A DNA stretch of 37,243 nucleotides, taken from contig JAQTOI010000008.1 of assembly GCA_028713415.1 (NCBI GenBank), positions 1 to 37,243 of the forward strand, in the 5' to 3' direction. The translations under genes were made by a program, and so were the position numbers. Each line of letters begins with the position of its first letter. Within the stretch, counting starts at the first letter, position 1. Positions 15,800 to 23,895 of the stretch are shown one piece after another. Below the pieces are notes generated by a model, which made no database searches, was not told the origin of the DNA, and saw only the letters and a list, made by a program, of their open reading frames with translations. Source of the DNA: Candidatus Omnitrophota bacterium. GTDB taxonomy: Bacteria > Omnitrophota > Gorgyraeia > Duberdicusellales > 4484-171.

Positions 15800-16818
15800 A
15801 AATTATATCTGTAGTAAACCAGAAAGGTGGATGCGGAAAAACAATAACCGCCGTAAATTGTGCAGCCGCCTTGCACAAAAAAGGATATAGAGTTTTACTG
15901 GTTGACCTTGACCCCCAGGCGCATGCGACTTTTGCCTTGCGCAAAGTATCAAACGTGTATATTACGGATATTCTGGAAGCAACCGCTGAAAATTTGCCCA
16001 TGCCGTCGGAAAATCTCTTAACGGCCGTTCGTGATAACTTTTATCTTATCCCTTCGCGTATAGGCCTGGCTTCGCTTGAACATAAGCTAGCCGCGCGGCA
16101 AGATAAACTCCAGATACTTTCTTCATTTCTTGCGAAAATTTCAGAAAATTTTGATTACTGCCTGATTGATTGCCCTCCTAACTTGGGGATTCTTACGCTT
16201 AATGCGCTTGAAGCAAGCCACTACTCCCTTATTCCCTTAACGATATGCGACTTTTCTCTGCACGGCATAGACATCTTAAAAAACATTTTGATTATGCTTA
16301 AAGAATTTAAAGGCAGCCATCCGGTGCCCTTCTACCTGCTCACACAGGTAGATAAACGCTATAATTTTTCCAAAGATTTCGGCGATAAAGTCAAAAAACA
16401 ACTAGGTGATCTTCTTTTAAAATCAACCATACGTACCAACATAACCTTGCGTGAAGCTGCGAGTGCCGGAAAAACTATTTTTGAATATAAGGCTGATTCA
16501 CGCGGAGCCGAAGATTTTACTGCCCTCGCGGACGAAGTAGAAAAAATAACTGCACAAAATAAGTGGGCGTCTCTCTTTTTACGCAGCGATAAATTTTCCG
16601 AAGTTTATCTGGTTGGGGATTTCACTAACTGGCAGCGCGATGAACGTTATCGCTTAAGCAAGGTCGGAGAGGATATCTGGAGCATTAATGTCCCTTTAGA
16701 AAAAGGAAAATACCGCTATAAATTTGTCGCCGGAGACAGCTGGTTCAATGACCCGCATAACACATTGGCCGAAGATGATGCCTTTGGCGGGAAAAACTCT
16801 CTTCTAGTGATTGAATAG
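15796..16818 (+). CDS. ParA-type ATPase fused to CBM48/AMPK glycogen-binding domain
   Basis: Two domains in 340 residues. Residues 1-255 are a ParA/MinD-type ATPase: deviant Walker A KGGCGKT with signature lysine K10 and K15, Walker A' VDLDPQAHAT (36-45), and Walker B CLIDCPPNLG with D125. There is no N-terminal DNA-binding helix-turn-helix, as in short ParA proteins. Residues about 268-340 form a CBM48/AMPK-beta glycogen-binding domain (EVYLVGDFTNW, YRYKFVAG, DPHNTLAEDDAFGGKNS). W279, K309, W316 and N334 occupy the positions that bind glucan in AMPK-beta. The start at 15796 is fixed by GGGGG and the ATGA overlap. No ParB is nearby. Likely role is placing a glucan-containing cargo; this is inference from domains and the GH57 neighbourhood. 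Confidence 0.85.
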   Translation: MKIISVVNQKGGCGKTITAVNCAAALHKKGYRVLLVDLDPQAHATFALRKVSNVYITDILEATAENLPMPSENLLTAVRDNFYLIPSRIGLASLEHKLAARQDKLQILSSFLAKISENFDYCLIDCPPNLGILTLNALEASHYSLIPLTICDFSLHGIDILKNILIMLKEFKGSHPVPFYLLTQVDKRYNFSKDFGDKVKKQLGDLLLKSTIRTNITLREAASAGKTIFEYKADSRGAEDFTALADEVEKITAQNKWASLFLRSDKFSEVYLVGDFTNWQRDERYRLSKVGEDIWSINVPLEKGKYRYKFVAGDSWFNDPHNTLAEDDAFGGKNSLLVIE

Positions 16819-16868
16819 AACTTCTTATCAGCCAGTCCCAAGTCTTCTCTGTTTGCTTCTAAGATAAC

Positions 16869-17576
16869 CTAATTATTTTTAGGGCTAATAGCGATCTTTC
16901 CTGCCGCAGTAATAAATTCTAAACGTAATGGAGCTTTAGTTTCTTTGTCCAGCCAGAGATTAAATCTGTGCGCTCCTTTACCCACAAGGAAAAATGCTTC
17001 TTTCTTGGATTTCGGGGTTAACCTGTAAGAATAGAACTTAACAGTAACTTTACTGGTAGGCAAATTAAAAACCAGAGTTTGGCCTTTTTTTAGTTCTATG
17101 TCCTGCGGAAAAAAATAAAGTAGCGCTAAAATATTCTGAATGGGGTAATTCTGGTATAAAAATTCTTCCTTTTTAGCGGCGCCGGTCCTTGTAATTTTAA
17201 CGTAGCCTTCTTTCTGGTTATAAACTTCCTCAATAAACTCTTTTCTACCGAAAAAAACGACATCGCGCATAACTTTAACGGGCAGGCGCGTATGCGCGTC
17301 TAGATAGACCTTTTCTTTTGTTTCCAAATTCAGAAGGCGGCCGATTTTGCTGTCAGAGTACACCTCTAAAACATCCGTATTCTGGCCGTTAATAACTTCC
17401 TGGCCAAGATACCTCCAATGTAAATTACCGGAAGGGATACCGTTAAAAGAAATAGCAAAAGTTAGGGTCTGGCGCGTACCAAAGTTTTCCTTCAAACTAT
17501 TATTTCCAAAACAAAAATTGGCAGTGCTTAAAAAAATAACCGCCGCAATAACCGGACGTTGTAAAGAATTATGCAT
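16869..17576 (-). CDS. Secreted DUF3108-family protein
   Basis: A 235-residue protein with a signal peptide (about 1-24, ending CFG) and a mature beta-rich body. Features of DUF3108 are visible: the early FAISFNGIPSGNLHWRY strand pair, DAHTRLPVKVMRDV, and near the C-terminus FNLWLDKETKAPLRLEF. The family is periplasmic or outer-membrane associated with no established activity. AAGGAG precedes the ATG at good distance, and the gene lies 11 bases after the patatin-like gene, so the two are probably one operon. It converges with the ParA-CBM48 gene, 50 bases apart, with no clear terminator between. Confidence 0.75.
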   Translation of the reverse strand: MHNSLQRPVIAAVIFLSTANFCFGNNSLKENFGTRQTLTFAISFNGIPSGNLHWRYLGQEVINGQNTDVLEVYSDSKIGRLLNLETKEKVYLDAHTRLPVKVMRDVVFFGRKEFIEEVYNQKEGYVKITRTGAAKKEEFLYQNYPIQNILALLYFFPQDIELKKGQTLVFNLPTSKVTVKFYSYRLTPKSKKEAFFLVGKGAHRFNLWLDKETKAPLRLEFITAAGKIAISPKNN

Positions 17577-17587
17577 AATCTCCTTTT

Positions 17588-19441
17588 TTAAGTAAGGCTT
17601 TTTATTTCCTGGATTTTTTCTTTCGCTGCCAAATAACCTCTGGCCATAAGCTCCTCTATCTTTTCAAATTCCATCCAGCCCAGTCCCGCGAAACTAGGAT
17701 GGACAACCACATCGGCGATGCCCACTGCCTGCTGGATAAATTCTCGCTGCATAGTTTCGATGCTGCCGAAAATAAAATCGAATACGTGCATTTTATTGTG
17801 GCGCTGATACTCTTTACGAATCTCCTCCTGCGAAGGCGTGATATTTATGGCAATGATTCTATTGACGCCGTAGTTTAAGAGAATTTTTGTAGGCAAAGGG
17901 GTCAAAATTCCCCCATCTAAAAGAATATCTTCTTTGAGTTTTACCGGCTCAAAAAGCCCGGGCATCGCGCAGCTTGCTGCAACCGCTTTATAAAGCAGCC
18001 CTTCTTCAAGCACGATGATTTCTCTTTTGGCAAAATCAAAAGCAACCACTTTAAGCATATGCTTTAAATCGTAAAATGTTTTATTGCCAAAAATCTTTTT
18101 GCAGATACTCTCAAGCCTGCGCGCTCTTATTACGCCTTTGAACGGAAAAGAAATACCCATAAAATTACTTGTTTTTCGGCCAAACTCTTGCGCCAGAGGC
18201 GCGATCTCATCAGGCTTAAGCCCCATCGCCCAAAGCGTTGCGATAACCGAGCCCATACTTGAGCCGCAAATAATATCAATGGTTATGTCATTTTCCTCGA
18301 AAGCCTTGAGCACTCCGATGTGTGCATAACCGAAAGCTGCTCCGCTCCCCAAAGCAAGCCCTGTAATTAAGTCGGCGGTCTGACGGCTTATCCTGCGCAG
18401 CACTTTTGTGTAAGGCTCACCGCTCGACGCCGGCAATGTTGCATACACAGGTTGATTGAGGAGGTCGCATTTAGAAGTATAGCTAATTATGTCTTTACTG
18501 CCGAACTCATTGATTATAACCTTTAATTTTTCGCGTATTGTGGGGTGCTTGGTCTTAAGGTCACTCATCAAGATGCCTGCCCGGCGCAGCTCTTCTATTT
18601 GCGGGAAAAGGACAAAATGAATATAGTCGGCAGGGGAAACAAAATCGTCAAAATAGTTATCCCAAAAATAGAAAGGTATTTCATAAAGAATAAAATGGTA
18701 ACTTTCGCAAAGGTTATTAAGCAACGCGGAAAAATTTGCCGGCGATGTTACTTTTAAGAGCAGGTAATCTATTTCTCCTTTAATAATGAAATTAGGCAGC
18801 GTTTCTTCGTTAAAACCGGCCAGGCTCAGTGCTTTGGCCTCATTTTTGGCCAGATAAGGCAAAACGAAGTTATCACTGGAAGATACTTCAAGGCAAATTA
18901 CTTTTTTACCAGTTTCTTCTTTCAAGCGAAGCGCGAGGTTATATAGATAGGTGGTCTTGCCAGCTGAGGGAAAACCGATTATGCCTATATGTTTGACCTG
19001 AAATATTTTTTTTGGCCTGGTTTGAGTCTTGGCTTTTACGCGTTGAGTAAGCATGCGAGAAAAGTCAAGTGAAATAGCGGGGTGCTTGTTCAGGAATTCC
19101 TTGAAATGCTCATGCCCTGCGCGCAGGATAAAAGAAGTCTCAATAGCCTTGGTAGTTACAGAGTGGGGGTCGCCTGAAAAAATAGAAATTATCCCAAAGG
19201 ATGTGCCCCGTTTGAGCAAGTCTATCTCAACCTCTCCTACCTCCTGATGCGTAAGCGCTACTACCCGCCCTTTAAGCAAAAAATAAAAATAATCCGGAGG
19301 ACTTCCTTCCTGATAAATGATTTCTCCGCTTAAATATTGCTTAACCTCGCAAATTTCTAAAAATGCCGCGATATCTTCGCTGGAGAGCTTATTAAAGGTG
19401 GGGGTATTGCTTAGAATTAATATAATCTCGTTTTTATCCAT
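17588..19441 (-). CDS. cNMP-fold / P-loop / patatin-like phospholipase fusion
   Basis: A 617-residue, three-part protein. Residues 1-135 are a cyclic-nucleotide-binding fold, but the phosphate-binding cassette (FGIISIFSGDPHSVTTKA, 82-99) lacks the usual Glu and Arg, so nucleotide binding is doubtful. Residues about 150-330 hold a P-loop NTPase-like segment with GFPSAGKTT (156-164). Residues about 355-600 are a patatin/NTE-type lipase: oxyanion GSGAAFGYAH, nucleophile S395 in GSSMG and D509 in DGG. The patatin family deacylates phospholipids; many bacterial NTE relatives have the cNMP and lipase parts. No signal peptide. Start codon lacks a Shine-Dalgarno. It follows GH1 by 52 bases. Confidence 0.85.
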   Translation of the reverse strand: MDKNEIILILSNTPTFNKLSSEDIAAFLEICEVKQYLSGEIIYQEGSPPDYFYFLLKGRVVALTHQEVGEVEIDLLKRGTSFGIISIFSGDPHSVTTKAIETSFILRAGHEHFKEFLNKHPAISLDFSRMLTQRVKAKTQTRPKKIFQVKHIGIIGFPSAGKTTYLYNLALRLKEETGKKVICLEVSSSDNFVLPYLAKNEAKALSLAGFNEETLPNFIIKGEIDYLLLKVTSPANFSALLNNLCESYHFILYEIPFYFWDNYFDDFVSPADYIHFVLFPQIEELRRAGILMSDLKTKHPTIREKLKVIINEFGSKDIISYTSKCDLLNQPVYATLPASSGEPYTKVLRRISRQTADLITGLALGSGAAFGYAHIGVLKAFEENDITIDIICGSSMGSVIATLWAMGLKPDEIAPLAQEFGRKTSNFMGISFPFKGVIRARRLESICKKIFGNKTFYDLKHMLKVVAFDFAKREIIVLEEGLLYKAVAASCAMPGLFEPVKLKEDILLDGGILTPLPTKILLNYGVNRIIAINITPSQEEIRKEYQRHNKMHVFDFIFGSIETMQREFIQQAVGIADVVVHPSFAGLGWMEFEKIEELMARGYLAAKEKIQEIKSLT

Positions 19442-19493
19442 ATAATGTTTTGAGCCTTATGCCGCAAAACTATGCAGCAAGATTGGTACTTAC

Positions 19494-20699
19494 TTAAATT
19501 TCCAATTTATTGCTGGAGGCAACTTCGGCGTACTCAAGGGCAAAGGGCCGTATTGAACGCTCCAGCGTAGTGTAGTCTATGCCAATTAAGCCAAAACGCG
19601 GGCTAAAGCCCTTATCCCATTCAAAATTATCGATTAGCGACCACCAAATATATCCGCGCACATCAACACCGGCTGAAATTGCCCGGCCTATGCTTTTTAA
19701 ATGCGTAAATAAATATTCTTTGTAATCTGAATTTTTCTCCTCAGCCGTTCCATTTTCGGTAATAATAATCGGCAGATTAAACTTCTTTAACCTCAGGAGC
19801 AATTCATATAGCCCTTGCGGATAAACATACCAACCCATATAATTCCTGCGTTCCTGGTGGTAATTATGCTCGCACTCTTTACCTAATGGGCCCGCAAATT
19901 GCACATATTCCTTGCAGTAGTAGTTTATTGCTATAAAATCCATGCATTGGCTTCTAGCAATTCTCTCAAGCAGAGAGTTATTGAATATCCTGTCCCGTAA
20001 AGAAGCGCTGGCTCTATTGAGGCCAAAACTAAACCGGGGGCATGGGTAAAATGAACGCAGGTGCTTGCTGAAAGACACTTTGCTTGGACAGCTACCATAA
20101 ACCCGTTTGATTTCCTGATAGGCCGCCTCATAACAAGCGGTTATATTATCCAGGACCTTGTTGGCAGACGATAAAGAATGCTCCCCCGGAGGCCAATTGC
20201 CGCGAAGGAAACCGTTATAGATATAAACTAATGGCTCATTAAAAACAAGCCAGTATTCTATTTTATCTTTAAAGGCTGATGAAACTTTACTCACATATTC
20301 GAGAAAAGAATCAATATTGGAAGATTTAAGCCAGCCGCCGGACTTTGCGAACCAAATAGGATTGGTAAAATGATGCAGGCTAACTAGTGGCCTAATACCT
20401 AGTGCCAGAAGAGCATCAATAACCTCTTTATAATGCGCAAGCTCCTCCTCCGCGACTACACCCCGTGAAGGATAAATCCTGGCCCATTCAAATGAAAGCC
20501 GTAAACAATTGAGGCGCAATTGAGATGCTAGGCGGAAATCTTCCCTGAAGCGAGAGTAATGGTCGCTGGCGAGCTTTGCGGGTTGTAAATTCTTTTCTTT
20601 TTCCCAAATTGCCCAGTCAGAATTGAAATTTCCGCCCTCTGACTGATAGCTGGAAAGGGCTGCCCCCCAGAAGAAAGATTGAGGAAATTGTATTTGCAT
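19494..20699 (-). CDS. GH1 family beta-glycosidase
   Basis: GH1 enzymes hydrolyse beta-glucosides, beta-galactosides or related links by a retaining mechanism. The 401 residues show FPQSFFWGAALSSYQSEG at the start, the acid/base E155 in FNEP and the nucleophile E315 in ITENG. GYIWWSLIDNFEWDKGF near 345 forms the aglycone and sugar-binding wall. It is shorter than the usual 440-470. No signal peptide, so it acts in the cytoplasm. The exact substrate cannot be read from the sequence. It is in the glucan-enzyme series but acts on beta links, unlike the GH57 enzymes. An AATGACCC/GGGTCATT inverted repeat lies just before its start. Confidence 0.9.
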   Translation of the reverse strand: MQIQFPQSFFWGAALSSYQSEGGNFNSDWAIWEKEKNLQPAKLASDHYSRFREDFRLASQLRLNCLRLSFEWARIYPSRGVVAEEELAHYKEVIDALLALGIRPLVSLHHFTNPIWFAKSGGWLKSSNIDSFLEYVSKVSSAFKDKIEYWLVFNEPLVYIYNGFLRGNWPPGEHSLSSANKVLDNITACYEAAYQEIKRVYGSCPSKVSFSKHLRSFYPCPRFSFGLNRASASLRDRIFNNSLLERIARSQCMDFIAINYYCKEYVQFAGPLGKECEHNYHQERRNYMGWYVYPQGLYELLLRLKKFNLPIIITENGTAEEKNSDYKEYLFTHLKSIGRAISAGVDVRGYIWWSLIDNFEWDKGFSPRFGLIGIDYTTLERSIRPFALEYAEVASSNKLEI

Positions 20700-20705
20700 T
20701 AATTA

Positions 20706-20746
20706 AATGACCCTTGGATAGTTTTTTCGGCCAGCGGGGGGTCATT
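20706..20746. repeat. Inverted repeat before the GH1 gene
   Basis: AATGACCC (20706-20713) and GGGTCATT (20739-20746) pair perfectly around a 25-base loop. It lies between the ACT-protein stop and the GH1 start. There is no U-run after it in either direction, so a classical terminator is not supported. Confidence 0.45.
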
Positions 20747-20797
20747 ATAAAGATCTTCCCGCTGCGGATTAATTTTATCCAGAGCCCAATAAATAAC

Positions 20798-21199
20798 TTA
20801 AGCAGCGCTCATGACAACGTCTAAAGCTTTATTGTTGTCATTAGATGAAAAAATGATAATAGCCGAACCTTTCACTTGTGCCGCAGTGCCATAAATATGG
20901 GTAAGATTAATTCCAGCTTTCTCTAATTTTGCGGCGACTTTAGCTAATTGCCCGGCTTCGTCAGGCATCTCAATAATTATTACCTCTTTATTTTCAACCC
21001 TACCTATGGCAGACAGGGCTTCTTTAGTTCCAGCGTTATCCGATGTGACCAGGCGAAAACAGGCATCTGAACCCAATACATAACCATTAATCGCGCGTAT
21101 ATTAATGCTTTTTTCAGTAATTAGCTTAGTTACTGCGGCAAGCAAGCCCACCTTATTCGGTGCAACAACAACAACCTCTTCCCCTTTTACCGCTTTCAT
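20798..21199 (-). CDS. Tandem ACT-domain protein
   Basis: A 133-residue cytoplasmic protein made of two ACT domains, about 5-65 (EVVVVAPNKVGLLAAVTKLI) and 72-133 (EVIIIEMPDEAGQLAKVAAKLE). There is no catalytic domain. ACT domains bind amino acids or act as interaction modules; stand-alone tandem ACT proteins of this size are common in this kind of genome and have no settled role. GGAGG lies 6 bases before the ATG. A 297-base hairpin-rich stretch separates it from the upstream DUF2934 gene, and its ribosome binding site abuts the foot of the first large hairpin there, so translation could be influenced by folding. Confidence 0.8.
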   Translation of the reverse strand: MKAVKGEEVVVVAPNKVGLLAAVTKLITEKSINIRAINGYVLGSDACFRLVTSDNAGTKEALSAIGRVENKEVIIIEMPDEAGQLAKVAAKLEKAGINLTHIYGTAAQVKGSAIIIFSSNDNNKALDVVMSAA

Positions 21200-21208
21200 T
21201 TGACCTCC

Positions 21209-21440
21209 TCAATGACCCCCGTTTTGCCTCCATTGATTTTTTCGCAATTTCTGCTTTCTACGAAATTGCGAGAGAAACACATCGGGTGCAAAACTGGGGG
21301 AATTGATCCCGAGGCGCTCCGGTTAGATTTCGAAGAAATCTAACCGGTATACAGCACACCAGTGCGTCCTGGTGGACGGGCGCGAGGGATAATGCTCCTA
21401 ATAATTATTTACCCTGCCGCAGTATTTGCAGCAGGGTAAA
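21209..21440. repeat. Array of strong hairpins
   Basis: This fills most of a 297-base gap. An outer imperfect stem pairs 21209-21227 with 21288-21306 (GTTTTGC/GCAAAAC and runs of C and G) and encloses a perfect TCGCAATTTC/GAAATTGCGA hairpin (21242-21271). Next comes a perfect 13-bp stem with a 3-base loop (21319-21347, CCGGTTAGATTTC). A CGTCC/GGACG hairpin is at 21365-21378. The last is a 12-of-13 stem (21408-21440, TTTACCCTGC/GCAGGGTAAA). No U-tract follows any of them. It could be a structured RNA or a cluster of palindromic elements. The remaining bases (21441-21496) show nothing. Confidence 0.7.
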
Positions 21441-21496
21441 TCATTGCTTCGCGTTTAATGTAGCGCCATTTTTGAGAAGAAAAAAGAAACAGCTAC

Positions 21497-21682
21497 TTAT
21501 CTGTATTTTGCGCGCATTTCTTTTTCGGCCTGAAACCAAATTGCCGCATCCTGTCCCTTAGGCTTACCTTTACTTTCCCATATATAATAAGCCCTTTCCC
21601 GGATCATTTGGCTCAATTTTGCTTCGTCGACTTTAGAAGAACTTTTGCTTGCTCCAAATTTAGGATTTCTTGAGAATGCCAT
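21497..21682 (-). CDS. Small DUF2934-family protein
   Basis: A 61-residue basic protein. The C-terminal half (IRERAYYIWESKGKPKGQDAAIWFQAEKEM) fits the DUF2934 pattern, in which an RAYxxW helix is followed by a Gly-rich turn and a WxxAE helix. Function unknown. AAGGAGG lies before the ATG. It is downstream of the GH57 genes by 65 bases and is the last gene before the hairpin array at 21209-21440. A short AGCC/GGCT hairpin lies just upstream in its leader. Confidence 0.75.
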   Translation of the reverse strand: MAFSRNPKFGASKSSSKVDEAKLSQMIRERAYYIWESKGKPKGQDAAIWFQAEKEMRAKYR

Positions 21683-21747
21683 AACACACCTCCTTCTTGT
21701 CCTTTAGCCTAACGGCTACGTTTCTAAAAATACAGAATCACCCCTGA

Positions 21748-23778
21748 TTAATCAATAACTTCGATATCTAACGATAATGCGAAACTATCTTTGTCCCCGG
21801 TAACAAATAGAACGGAAATTTCCTGGTATACCCGCTCAAAACCAGATTCAGAAGAAGATACGGAATATACCGGCATTGTAAAAATGCGCGCTTTTGCGCA
21901 ATGAAAAGTAAGCAGCAGTTTTTTGTGGTAATCGATTATTACAAACTCATCGGAAACAGGCCAAGCGCGTGCATCTTTAAGCGGTGTATCGTGCGTTTTT
22001 TCTTTCTTGTAAATATCGGAAAAAGATGGTAATGATAAATTAAATTCTACTCCGAATTGACGATTATTCAAGGCATTTTTTTTGTTAAATTTATATAAAG
22101 CCTTAAAGCCTGAAGACCCCGAAAACTCAATAATCTTTGAAAAATCAAGGCCTGGAGACCGGTAACGGCAAGAAAGTTTTGCCGCATGGCCCGCTTTTGA
22201 GGCCGTAACATCATAGAGCTCATTAGCTAACGGCAGCATTTTTTCCTGAAGATTGAAATCTTCAAGGCCAAAACCTTTATCCATGATATGGTCAATAAGG
22301 CTGTGGCGTTGGTATTTGTCGTAAATAAGGAACTTATCTAAGTCTTTCTCTTTCTGTTTAACGACCTCATGAATGGTGCCATGCGCGCCGGCATCCTGCC
22401 CGACGTTTTCCCTGATTTTTTTATGATACGACTCCTCCTGCCTGGTTATAGTGTTAATAAGGTTAAAAGCTTTATCTTTTAAGCTGAATTCCAAGAAAGC
22501 CGCTCCTTTGCGGCTTACAATACAGGTCATCTTTGAATTTTTAACTATAATTTCCTTATTGCCGTCTAAGTCTATGTCCTCTTCTTCGAAAGAAATACCG
22601 GCCTTACGCTTTGCATCAAGTATGTTTTCTGCTTTGATAAGATTTGTATATATCGCTTCACGTATATGATTTAAATAAAATCCGCCGAAAATTCCGTGCC
22701 AATAACCGCAATTGGTCTGGGCTTTCCATAAGCTTTTAAACGCCTCTTTATCTTTAAGGCCGCAAGTATGTATCTTTTTGCTTAAGGAAACCATCCGTTT
22801 GTGCATATAGTTAAGCCGGCTGTATTTATGGTAAAAATTCCTGAAATAACCTCCGCGTAAATATGCGCTTGCCTCATCATATTGATTGTTGCTCTTTAGG
22901 AATTCTTTTAACCTTTCATAAACTAAAGCCGCCTCAGGCTCGAGCACCCACTCGCCCATCTCTTCATAGGATGCTGTCGGTAAATATACCAGGCCCTGGG
23001 AGTTAAATTTCGCGACTGCCTCCGCTGGCTTAATAGTCTCGATTGTTTTTGAATCCTGTAGCATGGAAAAGAAATCTTTCAACCACCCTTTTTCGTATAC
23101 CCAGTCATAAGTATTGGGCCAGAGTCCGAATTTTTCTCCGTCATCAAAAAGCGTTACTAATTTATCTTCCTCGCCGATAAACCCATTTAAAGTTTCCATT
23201 GCTTCATATGCGCGGGAAAAAGGCACTTTATAGCGCAGGGTTTTACTGATAGGAAATACTGAAATTGCTTTGCCATCGTCTTCGGTAGTATAGTAGCCGA
23301 AAAACTCTTTCTGTATGAGCCCGGCGTAGCGAAAATGCGTGTCATCAAGGAATGTATATTTAAGATTAGATTGGTGGATTATGCGGGCCAGGTACTGCTC
23401 CCAGACTCTCTCGGCTATCCAAATGCCGCTGGGTTGCGCGAACTCTTTTTTAATAAACTCATTCATCATATTAATCTGGCCGTATTTATCCGAATCGCTG
23501 ATTAGGGGCAGTATGGGTTCATAATAACCGCCGCTGATGACTTCCACCTGTCCCCGCTTAACTAAGCGTTTTAAAATATCCAGGTATTCTTTCGAGTTCT
23601 TAGATAACCAGTCGTAGAGAGGGCCGGAATTATGCACGCTGCACTTTATTTTGGGAAACTGCGCTAAGATAGAAAGGAAGGGCTGGTAACAGCGTTCGTA
23701 TGCCTCTTTGAATACGTGGTCGAAATTACCTACCGGCTGATGATTATGAACTCCTAATATTAAATATAGTTTTCCCAT
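21748..23778 (-). CDS. GH57 4-alpha-glucanotransferase / alpha-amylase
   Basis: A 676-residue retaining alpha-glucan enzyme. It starts LYLILGVHNHQPVGNFD. The nucleophile E123 lies in GIWIAERVWEQ, the same number as in the Thermococcus litoralis glucanotransferase, and the acid/base D213 in LFDDGEKFGLWPN. After the (beta/alpha)7 barrel (about 1-300) come the family-specific central helical and C-terminal beta-sandwich domains (DUF1925/DUF1926), including REEN-like loops and FGVEFNLSLPS. Glucan disproportionation is the likeliest reaction, plain alpha-amylase the alternative. No signal peptide, so it acts on internal glycogen. The start lacks a clear Shine-Dalgarno and follows a GCGCTAA repeat. 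Confidence 0.88.
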   Translation of the reverse strand: MGKLYLILGVHNHQPVGNFDHVFKEAYERCYQPFLSILAQFPKIKCSVHNSGPLYDWLSKNSKEYLDILKRLVKRGQVEVISGGYYEPILPLISDSDKYGQINMMNEFIKKEFAQPSGIWIAERVWEQYLARIIHQSNLKYTFLDDTHFRYAGLIQKEFFGYYTTEDDGKAISVFPISKTLRYKVPFSRAYEAMETLNGFIGEEDKLVTLFDDGEKFGLWPNTYDWVYEKGWLKDFFSMLQDSKTIETIKPAEAVAKFNSQGLVYLPTASYEEMGEWVLEPEAALVYERLKEFLKSNNQYDEASAYLRGGYFRNFYHKYSRLNYMHKRMVSLSKKIHTCGLKDKEAFKSLWKAQTNCGYWHGIFGGFYLNHIREAIYTNLIKAENILDAKRKAGISFEEEDIDLDGNKEIIVKNSKMTCIVSRKGAAFLEFSLKDKAFNLINTITRQEESYHKKIRENVGQDAGAHGTIHEVVKQKEKDLDKFLIYDKYQRHSLIDHIMDKGFGLEDFNLQEKMLPLANELYDVTASKAGHAAKLSCRYRSPGLDFSKIIEFSGSSGFKALYKFNKKNALNNRQFGVEFNLSLPSFSDIYKKEKTHDTPLKDARAWPVSDEFVIIDYHKKLLLTFHCAKARIFTMPVYSVSSSESGFERVYQEISVLFVTGDKDSFALSLDIEVID

Positions 23779-23784
23779 AAATAA

Positions 23785-23892
23785 AGCATAGCGCTAAGCG
23801 CATGGCGCATAGCGTTTAAATATATTAAATTATTAAATAGTAGATATCTTTTGTTTTGAAACGCTTAGCGCTTTGTGCTATGCGCTGTGCTA
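23785..23892. repeat. Heptamer inverted repeat (GCGCATA/GCGCTAA units)
   Basis: The left arm 23785-23818 has 7-base units (AGCATAGCGCTAAGCGCATG). The right arm 23859-23892 is its imperfect reverse complement (AAACGCTTAGCGC, then GCTATGCGCTGTGCTA). An AT-rich spacer of 40 bases lies between. It fills the whole gap between two GH57 genes: 6 bases from one start codon and 3 from the other stop. Confidence 0.75.
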
Positions 23893-23895
23893 ATT

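Noticed and set aside
20706-20746. Rho-independent terminator before GH1
   Set aside because: The 8-bp stem has a 25-base loop and no U-run on either side.
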